Numbered from the stretch's first letter, positions 36,417 to 45,453 are shown. The stretch: DNA of 64,000 nt from Sphingosinicellaceae bacterium (GCA_019285715.1 CP079108.1:1813001-1877000); one strand, 5' to 3'. A program made the numbers and translations. Notes: generated by a model from the letters alone, not told the origin.

Positions 36417-37433
36417 ATGACGATCAAGCGGCCCTATTTAATCTTCCTTGGTGATACACAGGGCGAGCCGAACACCAAGACCGCGTTCGGTCTCCGCGAC
36501 TGGCTGCCTGACCAGATTATCGGGCAGGCACGCCTGTTCGGCTGCGACGTCGATCTGGGGTTGCCCGAATTGACGATGGATGAAGCCTTCGAGCGCGGTG
36601 CCGGCTCACTCGTGATCGGTGCGGCGCCGGTCGGCGGGCTGATGCCGGTGAGCTGGACGCCGAGCCTGATTGCGGCGCTCGAAGCGGGGCTCGACATCGT
36701 CAGTGGGCTGCATACGCGTCTGACCGATATCCCGGCTGTCGCTGAGACGGCTGCAAGGCTCGGTCGCGTGCTTCACGACGTTCGCTCGCCAATGCGGCAG
36801 TTCCCCGTGGCGACCGGGCGCAAGCGCAGCGGCAAGCGGATGCTGATGGTCGGCACCGACTGCGCGCTCGGGAAGAAATATTCGGCTCTGGCGATCGCTC
36901 GCGCTCTGACGGCGCAGGGCATCGACGCAGACTTCCGCGCTACCGGGCAGACCGGGATCATGATTGCTGGTGAGGGAATCGCGATCGATGCCGTCGTTGC
37001 CGATTTTATCGCCGGCGCCGCCGAAATGCTCTCGCCCGATGCGTCGGATGATCACTGGGACGTGATCGAAGGGCAGGGCTCGTTGTTTCACCCGGCTTAT
37101 GCGGGGGTCACGCTCGGGCTGATCCATGGCTCGCAGCCGGATGCGCTCGTTCTCTGTCATCATCCACTTCGCCGAACGCTCAACGGCTATCCCGACTTCG
37201 CGCTTCCCGATCTTGCGACGGCGATGGACCTCTACCTGCGGGTCGCATGGCTGACCAATCCCGCGGCGCGTTTCGTCGGAATCAGCCTCAACACGTCCAA
37301 GATGCTGGCCGACGACGCGACGCGTTTGACGCGCGAGCTTTCGCGCCTGCACGGGCTGCCATGCTTCGACCCGATGCGATCCGACCTGCGGCCCCTGATC
37401 GACATGGTGATCCCGGAAGCGATACCCGCCTGA
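36417..37433 (+). CDS. dgcN: DUF1611 protein, D-glutamate N-acetyltransferase DgcN family (copy 1)
   Basis: A 338-aa protein of the DUF1611 family. The N-terminal Rossmann-like domain begins PYLIFLGDTQ and has SLVIGAAPVGG (about residue 62); the C-terminal P-loop-like domain has VGTDCALGKKYSALAIA (about 143-159) and EGQGSLFHPAYAG (about 218). In other bacteria DgcN acetylates D-glutamate with acetyl-CoA, the first step of a D-Glu catabolic route. The gene overlaps dgcA by one base (TGATG) and heads the plus-strand operon behind operator site 1. The cluster has a second intact copy at 53702 and a relic at 47103. Confidence 0.88.
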   Translation: MTIKRPYLIFLGDTQGEPNTKTAFGLRDWLPDQIIGQARLFGCDVDLGLPELTMDEAFERGAGSLVIGAAPVGGLMPVSWTPSLIAALEAGLDIVSGLHTRLTDIPAVAETAARLGRVLHDVRSPMRQFPVATGRKRSGKRMLMVGTDCALGKKYSALAIARALTAQGIDADFRATGQTGIMIAGEGIAIDAVVADFIAGAAEMLSPDASDDHWDVIEGQGSLFHPAYAGVTLGLIHGSQPDALVLCHHPLRRTLNGYPDFALPDLATAMDLYLRVAWLTNPAARFVGISLNTSKMLADDATRLTRELSRLHGLPCFDPMRSDLRPLIDMVIPEAIPA

Positions 37434-38419
37434 TGCGCCTGACCATGACCTGCGAGACCACCGTCTGGCCGATGCGCGAGCGCTTCGCCATTTCACGCGG
37501 CGTCCATTATGAAACCGTCGGCTTGTGCGTGACCTTAGACGACGGCAACGGTAGCAGGGGACGAGGTGAGGCCTGCGGCGTGGATTATGCCGGCGAGACG
37601 CCCGCGAGCATGTTGCGACAATGCGCCGAGATAAATGCGGCAATCGAGGCGGGGCCGAACCGCGAGGATCTGCTCTCGCTCCTGCCGGCCGGTGGCGCGC
37701 GCTTTGCGCTCGACAGCGCTATGTGGGACCTCGAAGCCAAACAGACCGCCAAGCCGGCCTGTTTGCTGGCCGGGCTGGAAAGCCAGTCGCCGGTCGACAC
37801 GGCGTTCACCATCGGAATACGGCCGGTCGCGGACTATGAAGGCGCGGCCCGCGGACGCGCGGAGCATCGCCTGCTCAAGCTCAAGGTGGACCACAGCGAT
37901 CCCATCGGCGCGGTGAGGGCGGCGCGAGCGGGTGCGCCCGACAGCGTATTCATTGTCGACCCCAATCAATCGTGGAGCGTCGAGCAGCTCAAGGAACTCG
38001 CGCCACGTCTCGTAGCGCTGGGCGTCGTGCTTCTCGAGCAGCCGATCCCGGTCGGGTCGGAAGCCGGGCTCGGCGGCTATCGCTGCCCGATCAAGCTGTG
38101 CGCCGACGAACTGGTCAACAGTGTCGCCGATCTGGACAAGGTCGTCGGCCGGTTCGACGTGATCAATATCAAGCTCGACAAGGCCGGCGGGCTTACCGCC
38201 GGACTACTGCTTGCCGCCGCGGCGCGCGCCAGGGGGCTGGGTGTGATGGTCGGCTGCATGGCCGGCTCCTCGCTGACGATGGCACCGGCAACGATCCTTG
38301 CGCAAGGCGCGGACTTCGTCGATCTCGATGGGCCGCTGCTGCAATCGGCGGACTGGCCGCATCCGTTGCGCTACGAAAAAGGTCGAATATTTCCGCCGAC
38401 AGCGGAGCTTTGGGGCTAG
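37433..38419 (+). CDS. dgcA: Enolase-superfamily epimerase, N-acetyl-D-glutamate racemase DgcA family (copy 1)
   Basis: A 328-aa member of the muconate-lactonizing/dipeptide epimerase branch. Catalytic lysines are in LLKLKVDH (KxK, about 148-150) and INIKLDKAGG (about 246). Metal ligands are the Asp of IVDPNQSW (about 176), the Glu of LLEQPIP (about 202) and the Asp of CADELV (about 224). DgcA converts N-acetyl-D-glutamate to N-acetyl-L-glutamate; relatives epimerise L-Ala-D/L-Glu. Both reactions fit cell-wall peptide use. ATG overlaps the dgcN stop; the stop overlaps the GTG of the transporter. Confidence 0.9.
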   Translation: MRLTMTCETTVWPMRERFAISRGVHYETVGLCVTLDDGNGSRGRGEACGVDYAGETPASMLRQCAEINAAIEAGPNREDLLSLLPAGGARFALDSAMWDLEAKQTAKPACLLAGLESQSPVDTAFTIGIRPVADYEGAARGRAEHRLLKLKVDHSDPIGAVRAARAGAPDSVFIVDPNQSWSVEQLKELAPRLVALGVVLLEQPIPVGSEAGLGGYRCPIKLCADELVNSVADLDKVVGRFDVINIKLDKAGGLTAGLLLAAAARARGLGVMVGCMAGSSLTMAPATILAQGADFVDLDGPLLQSADWPHPLRYEKGRIFPPTAELWG

Positions 38420-39702
38420 TGGCCGATCCAGCGCCGGCTGCGGCTACCTGGTTCGGACAGCCGCGCGGTCTGACTATCCTGTTCCTCACAGAAATGTGGG
38501 AGAAGTTCTCGTACTACGGCATGCGAACGCTGCTGATCTACTACATGGTCAAGCAACTGATGATAGGCCAGGCGCACGCCTCGCTGATCTACGGGCTCTA
38601 CACCGCGTTCGTCTATTTCACGCCCATCCTTGGCGGCGTCATCTCGGATCGATGGCTGGGGCGGCGGCGGGCCGTCGTCATCGGCGGGTCGATCATGGCG
38701 CTCGGCCACTTCCTCATGGCATCCGAGGCGCTGTTCTACGTCGCGCTTGCGACGATTGCGATCGGCAACGGCCTGTACCTGACCAACCTGCCGAGCCAGA
38801 TCGGCAGCCTGTACGCCGACGACGATCCGCGCAAGAACAGCGCGTACAGTGTCTATTATGTCGGGGTGAACCTCGGGGCGCTGCTCGCGCCGATCCTGTG
38901 CGGCACGATCGGTGAGATCTATGGCTGGCACTGGGGGTTCGGGCTTGCCGGGGTCGGCATGCTGACGGGCCTGCTGATCTATGTCTTCGGTGCGCGTTAT
39001 CTGCCGCCCGAACCGCCGCGCACTGCGCACCCGGAACGCGTCGTGGCAGCGCGTCCGCAAAGCCCGCTGTGGTTGCTGTTCGGCGTCGCCGTGGCCGTCG
39101 CGATCCTGCGCGGCGCCTATGAGCAGATCGGGAACACCGTCGCCCTTTGGGCCGACGGCCAGGTCGACCGTCAACTGACGGCAAGCTTCACCATCCCGGT
39201 GACTATATTCCAGGCATTCAATCCGCTCCTGATCTTCCTCATCACGCCGTTCCTGATCCGGCGCTGGACCCGGCAGGCGAGCCTGGGGCGCGAGCCCAGT
39301 TCGGCAACAAAGATGGCGATCGGCGCAGCCGGGATCGCGTGTGCCTATCTGCTCCTTGCGGCCGCGACCTTCGCGACCAGCCGGCATGGCGTGCAAACCA
39401 GTTGGCTCTGGCTCGCCCTGTTCCTCGCGGTGCTGACTGCGGCAGAGCTGTGGGTGCTGCCGATCGGCGTTGGCCTGTTCGCCCGGCTAGCGCCGGCGCA
39501 CATGACCGCAACGACGATCGCCGCGTGGTTCCTCGCGACCTTTGCCGGCAACCTGTTGGCGGGCCTGCTCGGGACATTGTGGAGTGCAATAACACCGGCA
39601 GTCTTCTTCGCGGCGATGGCAGGGGTCGCCGGCGTCTCGGCATTGGCGCTACTGCTGCTGAACGGCCCGACAACCCGTGCCGAGGCGGCGGCGCACGCAT
39701 GA
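38419..39702 (+). CDS. POT family peptide MFS transporter (copy 1)
   Basis: A 427-aa inner membrane protein with about 12 transmembrane helices. The POT proton-coupling motif is EMWEKFSYYG (residues 25-34, ExxE[R/K]FxYYG), and the loop motif is GGVISDRWLGRRRAVVIGG (about 75-93). It should import di- and tripeptides with protons. I chose the GTG at 38419, which overlaps the dgcA stop (TAGTG), because it gives the family N terminus. It is shorter than E. coli POTs (about 490 aa). Copy 2 at 57060 is clearly paralogous. Confidence 0.9.
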   Translation: MADPAPAAATWFGQPRGLTILFLTEMWEKFSYYGMRTLLIYYMVKQLMIGQAHASLIYGLYTAFVYFTPILGGVISDRWLGRRRAVVIGGSIMALGHFLMASEALFYVALATIAIGNGLYLTNLPSQIGSLYADDDPRKNSAYSVYYVGVNLGALLAPILCGTIGEIYGWHWGFGLAGVGMLTGLLIYVFGARYLPPEPPRTAHPERVVAARPQSPLWLLFGVAVAVAILRGAYEQIGNTVALWADGQVDRQLTASFTIPVTIFQAFNPLLIFLITPFLIRRWTRQASLGREPSSATKMAIGAAGIACAYLLLAAATFATSRHGVQTSWLWLALFLAVLTAAELWVLPIGVGLFARLAPAHMTATTIAAWFLATFAGNLLAGLLGTLWSAITPAVFFAAMAGVAGVSALALLLLNGPTTRAEAAAHA

Positions 39703-40592
39703 CCGCGCCCCCGTTTCCGCGTGCCGATCTGGCAGCACTGATCGGTCAATATGGCAGTTCCGACTTCCTGCTCGATATCTTCGAGGATGGCGGCTCGCTG
39801 TGGGTCGAGGGGCTTGGGCAACCGTCGACGATGATCGATCGGGTCGGGCCGACGACCTTCGTCGATGCCTTCACCGGCCGGCAACTATACTTTGCCGTCG
39901 ACGGCGCGACCCTCAACATCGGCGGCGCGAGCTTGCGCCGCTGCGATGTCGGGGCCGAGCGGATTGCACTTTTCCAGCGATCGCTCGATCGGCAAGCTGC
40001 TGACCTGTTGCAATCCACGACGATGGCGATCGAGGAGCTTGTGACGCTCGCGGACGTCGTGCCGGGAATCCGCGTCGATATCCGCTATGCGACGGCCCAT
40101 AATTTCATGGGCTTTCCAGTGTACGACCGGGCCGGAGCCTACGCCCGTCCGTCCGTGGCAGCGGCGCTTGCCCGTGTCCAGGCGACCCTGTCGACGCAGG
40201 GCTACGGCCTGGTAGTCCACGATGCCTACCGGCCGTGGTCGGTGACCAAGTTGTTCTGGGACGTCGTTCCGCCAGAATACCGCGCCTTCGTCGCCGACCC
40301 GGCGGTCGGGTCGAAGCACAACCGCGGCTGTGCGATCGATCTCTCGCTGTGCGATGCTAGGACGGGTGTGTTGCTGGCCATGCCGTCGCGCTACGACGAG
40401 CCGACGGTGCGGGCGAGCAGCGCTTATCGCGGCGGCACGAGCCGGGCGCGGTGGCACCGTGATCGGTTGCGCGACGCGATGGAGGCAAATGGCTTCGTCG
40501 TGCAGCCCGACGAGTGGTGGCATTTTGATTTCAAAGCCTGGCAGGATTATCCGATCGAAGACGTAAGTTTCGCTGCTCTCGGCGGCGAATAG
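39699..40592 (+). CDS. D-alanyl-D-alanine dipeptidase, VanX-like (M15D) with an N-terminal extension
   Basis: The 297-aa product ends in an M15D metallopeptidase: VVHDAYRPWSV (catalytic Arg, about 180), the zinc motif SKHNRGCAID (SxHxxxxxxD, about 205-214) and DEWWHFDF (catalytic Glu and zinc His, about 270-277). It should cleave D-Ala-D-Ala and related D,D-dipeptides. The first 95 residues or so are a beta-rich extension (YGSSDFLLDIFEDGG, VGPTTFVDAFTGRQLYF) similar in pattern to the C-terminal DUF3471-like domains of serine hydrolases, unusual for VanX. No signal peptide, so it works on imported dipeptides. It overlaps the transporter stop by 4 bp. Confidence 0.9.
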   Translation: MTAPPFPRADLAALIGQYGSSDFLLDIFEDGGSLWVEGLGQPSTMIDRVGPTTFVDAFTGRQLYFAVDGATLNIGGASLRRCDVGAERIALFQRSLDRQAADLLQSTTMAIEELVTLADVVPGIRVDIRYATAHNFMGFPVYDRAGAYARPSVAAALARVQATLSTQGYGLVVHDAYRPWSVTKLFWDVVPPEYRAFVADPAVGSKHNRGCAIDLSLCDARTGVLLAMPSRYDEPTVRASSAYRGGTSRARWHRDRLRDAMEANGFVVQPDEWWHFDFKAWQDYPIEDVSFAALGGE

Positions 40593-40616
40593 CGGCATTA
40601 GCTTTCGAAGTTTGTC
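40586..40616 (+). promoter_or_regulatory. Candidate LysR operator, site 2 (before the M55 gene)
   Basis: CGAAT-AGCGGC-ATTAG (40586-40601; one arm mismatch) is followed 9 bases later by TTTGTC (40611-40616), the same spacing as at sites 1 and 3. It overlaps the VanX-like stop codon and lies 30 bp from the M55 start. Confidence 0.6.
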
Positions 40617-40645
40617 TTTGCGCAGCGCGTGGGATCGCATGAGTC

Positions 40646-41488
40646 ATGTTCGAAATTTTAGAGAAACGCTTTTACATCTCCGCCGATATCGAGGGAATCG
40701 CCGGCGTCGCATCGCGCGAAAACCTTAGCCCGGGCCGCTTCGAATATGAGCAGGCGCGCGACTGGATGACCGACGCCGTGCTCGTGGCGTGCGAAACGCT
40801 CACCGAACATGGCGCGACCGAAGTGGTCGTCAGCGACTCTCACGGCAACGGCCAGAATATTCATTGGGAACGCATGCCCGACCATGTCCGGTTGGTCCGC
40901 TCGTGGCCGCGTCCGCTCGGCATGATGCAGGGAATCGAGGGCGGCCCTTACGAGGGCGCGCTGCTGATCGGGTATCACGCGGGGGCGAGCAACATCGGCG
41001 GTACGCTGTCACACACCGTTAGCGGCGAATTCTTCCAGGAAATACGGCTGAATGGCGTGCCGTCTTCCGAAGCGGCGATCAGCGCTGCGATCGCCGGGCA
41101 CTACGGCGTCCCGATACTCCTGATGGCAGGGGATGACGTTGCGGTCGAGGAAACCAGCGCCCTGCTTCCCGGTATCGCCACAGCCTGCCTCAAGAGCAGC
41201 TACGGCTTCCTTTCGATCTGCACGCTTTCGCCCGGTGCTGCCGAAAGGGTATTGCGAACCGGCGTCGCCGAGGCCGTCGAGAAAGCCGGTACGCTCGCGC
41301 CCTTTGCGGTTGCGGCCCCCGTGTCGCTGGAGATCCGCCTCCGCACCCGATTCATCGCGGAATGGCTGGCTTACCTGGATAACGTCGAGCGGATCGATGC
41401 GTTCACGATCCGCATGCAATGCGCCGATATCATCGGCGTGTCGCACTTTCTCCAGTTCATCACTGCGGCGCGCGGCGCTCTGGCGTGA
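40646..41488 (+). CDS. M55 family D-aminopeptidase (DppA-like)
   Basis: A 280-aa zinc D-aminopeptidase. The family motif DIEG (DxE, residues 14-17) is followed by SDSHGNG (His about 67), GYHAG (His about 112), LSHTVSG (His about 125) and the Glu in PSSEAA (about 140), matching the metal and active-site residues of B. subtilis DppA. DppA removes N-terminal D-residues from D-Ala-D-Ala and D-Ala-Gly-Gly-type peptides. No signal peptide. It begins a second transcription unit behind operator site 2 and is followed 48 bp later by the DUF3830 gene. Confidence 0.92.
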   Translation: MFEILEKRFYISADIEGIAGVASRENLSPGRFEYEQARDWMTDAVLVACETLTEHGATEVVVSDSHGNGQNIHWERMPDHVRLVRSWPRPLGMMQGIEGGPYEGALLIGYHAGASNIGGTLSHTVSGEFFQEIRLNGVPSSEAAISAAIAGHYGVPILLMAGDDVAVEETSALLPGIATACLKSSYGFLSICTLSPGAAERVLRTGVAEAVEKAGTLAPFAVAAPVSLEIRLRTRFIAEWLAYLDNVERIDAFTIRMQCADIIGVSHFLQFITAARGALA

Positions 41489-41536
41489 CCGGGCTCAGCC
41501 GAACTTCCCCCCGCAATTTCAGGCCACGATTAACTC

Positions 41537-41950
41537 ATGACCAAGATCGCGATCATCGCCGGACCGTTTCAATTCAAGGCTCACCTGGAGGAAGCGCTTG
41601 CGCCAAAGACGTGCGCCATCTTTCGCGCCATGCTCCCGTACCGCGGGCGCTTCATCCACGTCCGTTGGAGCGGCGAGGCGCTTTGGATCCCGATGGGCGA
41701 CGACACCCCCGACTTGCCGTTCGAGAACGCCACCAGCTACCCGGCGCCGGGCCAGATCGTTTTCTATCCGGGCGGCTATAGCGAAACCGAGATCCTGATC
41801 GCCTATGGCGGCGTGCGCTTCGCCAGCAAGCTGGGGCAGCTTGCGGCCAATCACTTCATGACAATAGCCGAAGGTGTCGAGCAACTTCCCGAGCTGGGCC
41901 GGCTTGCGCTGTGGGAAGGCTCGCAAGACATCGCCTTCGCGCTGGCGTGA
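41537..41950 (+). CDS. DUF3830 family protein (cyclophilin-like fold)
   Basis: A 137-aa soluble protein with the DUF3830 core: GRFIHVRWSGEALWIPMGD (about 36-54), PGQIVFYPGGYSETEIL (about 72-88), FASKLGQLAANHF and LWEGSQDIAF near the end. The fold is cyclophilin-like but the family's function is not established. Its place between the M55 aminopeptidase and a TonB receptor suggests a role in D-peptide metabolism, perhaps isomerase- or amidase-like. No export signal. Confidence 0.88.
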   Translation: MTKIAIIAGPFQFKAHLEEALAPKTCAIFRAMLPYRGRFIHVRWSGEALWIPMGDDTPDLPFENATSYPAPGQIVFYPGGYSETEILIAYGGVRFASKLGQLAANHFMTIAEGVEQLPELGRLALWEGSQDIAFALA

Positions 41951-41971
41951 ACCGCCCGGTCGGCGCTGGTC

Positions 41972-42002
41972 GCTAATGGACGTATTAGATAAGACGCTTT
42001 GT
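41972..42002 (+). promoter_or_regulatory. Candidate LysR operator, site 3 (before TonB receptor 1)
   Basis: CTAAT-GGACGT-ATTAG (41972-41987), a perfect inverted repeat, is followed 9 bases later by TTTGTC (41997-42002). It lies 76 bp upstream of the receptor start, in an otherwise AT-richer promoter region. Confidence 0.65.
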
Positions 42003-42077
42003 CTCAAATTTGTAAATCAATTCTCCTGACCCTGGGAGCTGGCCGCTACGCCGCGGTGCAGCGAAGGGGATTTCGGT

Positions 42078-44333
42078 ATGTTTCAGATCACGAGGGAAAG
42101 TGCGGTCCGTCGCCTCCACCCGATGCGAATGGGCAGCCTGCTCTGCGGCGCTGGAATGTCTGCCTTCCTCTGCACGGCCGCGCATGCAGAGACACAACCG
42201 AGCGCTGTTATTGACGACGATATTGTCGTCTCGGCAAACAAGCGGTCCGAACGGCTGATCGACGTTCCCGCGCCGGTAACGGCACTCGGCGCCGACCAGC
42301 TTGCCCGGACCCAGGCGGTTCGGCTGGAGGATTTCGCTGCCCAGGTGCCGGGCCTCAACCTGATCGTCAACCGACCGGGCGAGACCCAGATCGTCCTGCG
42401 CGGAATCACCACCGGCTCGCCGATCAGCTCGACGGTCGCGGTCTATATCGACGATACACCTTACGGGTCTTCAACCACTCAGGCCCGTGGCGGCTCCCTC
42501 AGTCCCGACCTAGATCCGAGCGACATCGAGCGGATCGAGGTACTTCGCGGTCCCCAGGGCTCCCTCTATGGCGCGAGCGCGTTGGGCGGCCTCGTGAAAT
42601 ACGTCAGCAAGTCTCCCGACCTGAAAGATGCAGCAGGGCGTATCGAAGTCGGTGGGAATACCGTCAGCAAGGGCGGCGAAGGCTATTCGGCGCGCGGCAT
42701 GATCAACCTGCCAATCATCAGCGACAAGTTGGCGCTTCGCGTCAGCGGGTATGACCGCCGTGATGCGGGCTTCATCGACGACACCCAGCTCGGCGTGAAG
42801 GACATCAACAAGACCGATGTCTACGGCGGGCGCGCGGCGCTGCTCTGGCGCCCCAGCGACCAGCTTTCGATCGACCTGACCGCGACGCTCCAGAATCTGA
42901 AGGGCGACGGGTCTTCGGAAGAGGATATTGTCATCGCCGGCAAGGCGATCTCGGCAAGGACCGGCGAGCTCGAGCATGCGCGCTTCACCTTCGAGCCACG
43001 CAAGGCGAAGTATCGGCTCTACGGCGGTACCATCGACTATGACCTGGGCGGGGCGAAGCTCGTCTCGGTCACCAGCTACAGCACTCTCGTCCAGCACGCC
43101 GTCGCCGACCAGACCTACCAATCGGGCGCTCTCCTCGGCGTTCTGCTGGGCGCGCCCGGCGTCGGGTTCAGCGTTGGAGACGACATCGATCTCAGCAAAG
43201 TAACACAGGAAGTCCGTCTCCAGTCCGACACGAGCGGGCCGCTGGAGTGGCGCATCGGCGGCTTTTACACGCACGAGCGGGTCAATCGGCATCAACCGAG
43301 CCGGGCGTTCTTCTACGCCAGCCAGGCAACCATTCCGTTGCCCGCGCCCGTCTATTTTGCCGACCTCTATTCGAAATATGCCGAATATGCCGGCTTCGGC
43401 GACCTGACCTACCACCTGACCGAAAGCCTCTCGCTCTCGGCTGGGCTGCGCTACAGCACCAATGACCAGCAATACCACCAGACGACGGGCGGCCTCGCCG
43501 TCGGCCCGACGGCATCGCTCGCCAGCAAGTCGTCGGACGACAGCGTGACTTACCAGGTCTCCGCCAAATACAAGCTCGATAGCGACAACATGATATACGC
43601 GCGTGTTGCCTCGGGTTACCGACCAGGTGGCCCCAACGCCGTGACTCCTGCGCTGATCGCGGCCGGTGTGCCTGCCGAGTTCGGCCCGGACAAGCTTACG
43701 AATTACGACATCGGCTACAAGGCATCGCTGCTTGACCGCACGCTGACGCTCGATTTGTCCGCCTTCTACATCGACTGGAAGGACATCCAGATCCTGACCA
43801 ATTTCGGCGGCTTCACCAGTGCCGGCAACGGCGGCACTGCGCGGAGTTACGGCTTTGAGGCGAGCGCCGCCTGGAAGCCGGTGACGGGCCTCAACCTGTC
43901 CGGCAACGTCGCTTACACCGATGCAACGCTGACTCAGGCCGTACCAAGCGTGAGCGGCGTCGACGGCGATCGGCTGCCGAGCGTTCCGAGATGGGCGGGC
44001 GGGCTGTCGGCGGATTACGACTTCCCACTTTCGGACACCATTGGTGCTTACGTCGGAGGTGGCTTCCATGCGATCGGGGCGCGGCGCTCGGGCTTCGCGA
44101 CAGGGTCGCCGGCGATCTTCAGCCGCCCGGTCATGCCCGGCTACACCACGGTCGACCTCAGGGCCGGCGTCGTGCTGGGCGGGTACAGCTTGTCGGTCTA
44201 TGCTAGGAATGTCGGTGACAAGCGCGGGCTGAACTTTATCACCTCGCTGAACAACAACGCCTATTCGGCGCCGTACACCGCCTCGGTGATCCAGCCGCGT
44301 ACCATCGGTGTCTCGTTCGTCGCCAATTTCTAG
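42078..44333 (+). CDS. TonB-dependent receptor 1
   Basis: A 751-aa outer membrane receptor. It has a signal peptide ending near AAHAE, a TonB-box-like DDIVVSANKRSE (about 48), a plug domain (about 50-170; VPAPVTALGADQ, IERIEVLRGPQGSLYGASALGG) and a 22-strand barrel ending in Phe (GVSFVANF). Good RBS (GAAGGGGA). It brings in a large or scarce substrate; given the neighbours and operator site 3, cell-wall peptides are likely. It resembles TonB receptor 3 at 54756 in the plug. Confidence 0.92.
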   Translation: MFQITRESAVRRLHPMRMGSLLCGAGMSAFLCTAAHAETQPSAVIDDDIVVSANKRSERLIDVPAPVTALGADQLARTQAVRLEDFAAQVPGLNLIVNRPGETQIVLRGITTGSPISSTVAVYIDDTPYGSSTTQARGGSLSPDLDPSDIERIEVLRGPQGSLYGASALGGLVKYVSKSPDLKDAAGRIEVGGNTVSKGGEGYSARGMINLPIISDKLALRVSGYDRRDAGFIDDTQLGVKDINKTDVYGGRAALLWRPSDQLSIDLTATLQNLKGDGSSEEDIVIAGKAISARTGELEHARFTFEPRKAKYRLYGGTIDYDLGGAKLVSVTSYSTLVQHAVADQTYQSGALLGVLLGAPGVGFSVGDDIDLSKVTQEVRLQSDTSGPLEWRIGGFYTHERVNRHQPSRAFFYASQATIPLPAPVYFADLYSKYAEYAGFGDLTYHLTESLSLSAGLRYSTNDQQYHQTTGGLAVGPTASLASKSSDDSVTYQVSAKYKLDSDNMIYARVASGYRPGGPNAVTPALIAAGVPAEFGPDKLTNYDIGYKASLLDRTLTLDLSAFYIDWKDIQILTNFGGFTSAGNGGTARSYGFEASAAWKPVTGLNLSGNVAYTDATLTQAVPSVSGVDGDRLPSVPRWAGGLSADYDFPLSDTIGAYVGGGFHAIGARRSGFATGSPAIFSRPVMPGYTTVDLRAGVVLGGYSLSVYARNVGDKRGLNFITSLNNNAYSAPYTASVIQPRTIGVSFVANF

Positions 44334-44373
44334 CTCCGGCGTCGCTGGTGCCGCGGGTTCGAAAGGTAGAAGA

Positions 44374-45453
44374 ATGACGTCGCCGCTGTTCAGGCTCATG
44401 TTGGCGTTCGGATGCGTGGCGCTGGCCGTCCCGGCATTGGCGACCAGCGCCACGGCACCGCTGGTCGATCACCATCTCCATATCTTTTCGCCGGCGTCGT
44501 CGCGGGTGCTGAAAGGGATATGCGCGGCGTTGGGCCCAGGCCATTGCCCGGACGAGGTCTCCAAGGAGCCGGGAACTGCCAAGGACGTTCTGCAAGCTCT
44601 CGACGCTGCGCATATCCGGCAGGGCGTCCTGCTCTCCGGCGCCTATTTCTTCGCGTCGCCGGCGGCGGCGGCGCAAAAGCTCGACGTGCCAGCCGAGACA
44701 CGCGCGGAAAACACTTTCATCGTCGATCAGGCCAGACTCTCTTGTGGTCGGCTCATGCCATTCATCAGCGTCAGTCCGCTGTGGGATGGCGCGGTGGCGG
44801 AGATCGACTATTGGGGGAAGCACGGTGGGGCCGTGGGCGTGAAGCTCCACCTTGGCAACTCGGGCGTCGATCTAAGCTCGCGAGAACAGGTCAGGAAGCT
44901 TGCCGCGGTGTTCGGCGCCGCCGATCGCAACCATCTGGCAATCGTGATTCACCTTCAGACGCAGGCGAGCAGCTTCGGCCCCAAAGACGTCCACATCTTC
45001 CTGCGTGATGTCGCGCCAGCGGCCCGCCACGTTCCCGTGCAGATCGCACATGCCGGAAGCGGCGGCGGACTGGACAAGAACATTCTCGCTGGCCTGCAGG
45101 AATTCGCGACGGAAATTCGTGCGAGACCAAAGGAAACACGATATCTCTATTTCGATCTGGCGATGGTCCCCGACCTATTTTCCAACACCCGAAAGCTCTC
45201 CGCTCCAACTGGCGACACTCAGGCGTTGACAAGACTCATGCGGCAGATCGGATTGAAACGCTTCCTTCCGGCGTCCGACTACACTCTCGGCCTCGACCTG
45301 TCCGCTTATTATGCCAACCAGAAGCTGTCTCTTGCGTTAAGTGAACGCGAGTGGGCAAGTTTTCTGAAAAACAAGGCACCATATGTCATAACGCCGACGA
45401 AAGCTCGGGCACATCACCCATGGTTATACCCTCGGCCTTGTGCGCCAACATGA
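44374..45453 (+). CDS. Secreted amidohydrolase (TIM-barrel, amidohydrolase_2-like)
   Basis: Starting at ATG 44374 (RBS GAAAGG), the 359-aa product has a signal peptide (MTSPLFRLMLAFGCVALAV). It is a metal-dependent hydrolase with VDHHLHIF (HxH, about 32-38), VIHLQ (His, about 195), IAHAGSGGG (His, about 225) and PASDYTLG (Asp, about 308). It overlaps nothing upstream (40 bp after receptor 1). The last 15-20 residues (after NKAPYVITPTKA) run into the antisense TonB-receptor relic, so the natural C terminus may have been replaced. The substrate is unknown. Confidence 0.78.
   Translation: MTSPLFRLMLAFGCVALAVPALATSATAPLVDHHLHIFSPASSRVLKGICAALGPGHCPDEVSKEPGTAKDVLQALDAAHIRQGVLLSGAYFFASPAAAAQKLDVPAETRAENTFIVDQARLSCGRLMPFISVSPLWDGAVAEIDYWGKHGGAVGVKLHLGNSGVDLSSREQVRKLAAVFGAADRNHLAIVIHLQTQASSFGPKDVHIFLRDVAPAARHVPVQIAHAGSGGGLDKNILAGLQEFATEIRARPKETRYLYFDLAMVPDLFSNTRKLSAPTGDTQALTRLMRQIGLKRFLPASDYTLGLDLSAYYANQKLSLALSEREWASFLKNKAPYVITPTKARAHHPWLYPRPCAPT

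Noticed and set aside
42510-44453. Long frame antisense to TonB receptor 1
   Set aside because: The plus strand encodes a full receptor with signal peptide, plug and barrel; the antisense frame has no motif.
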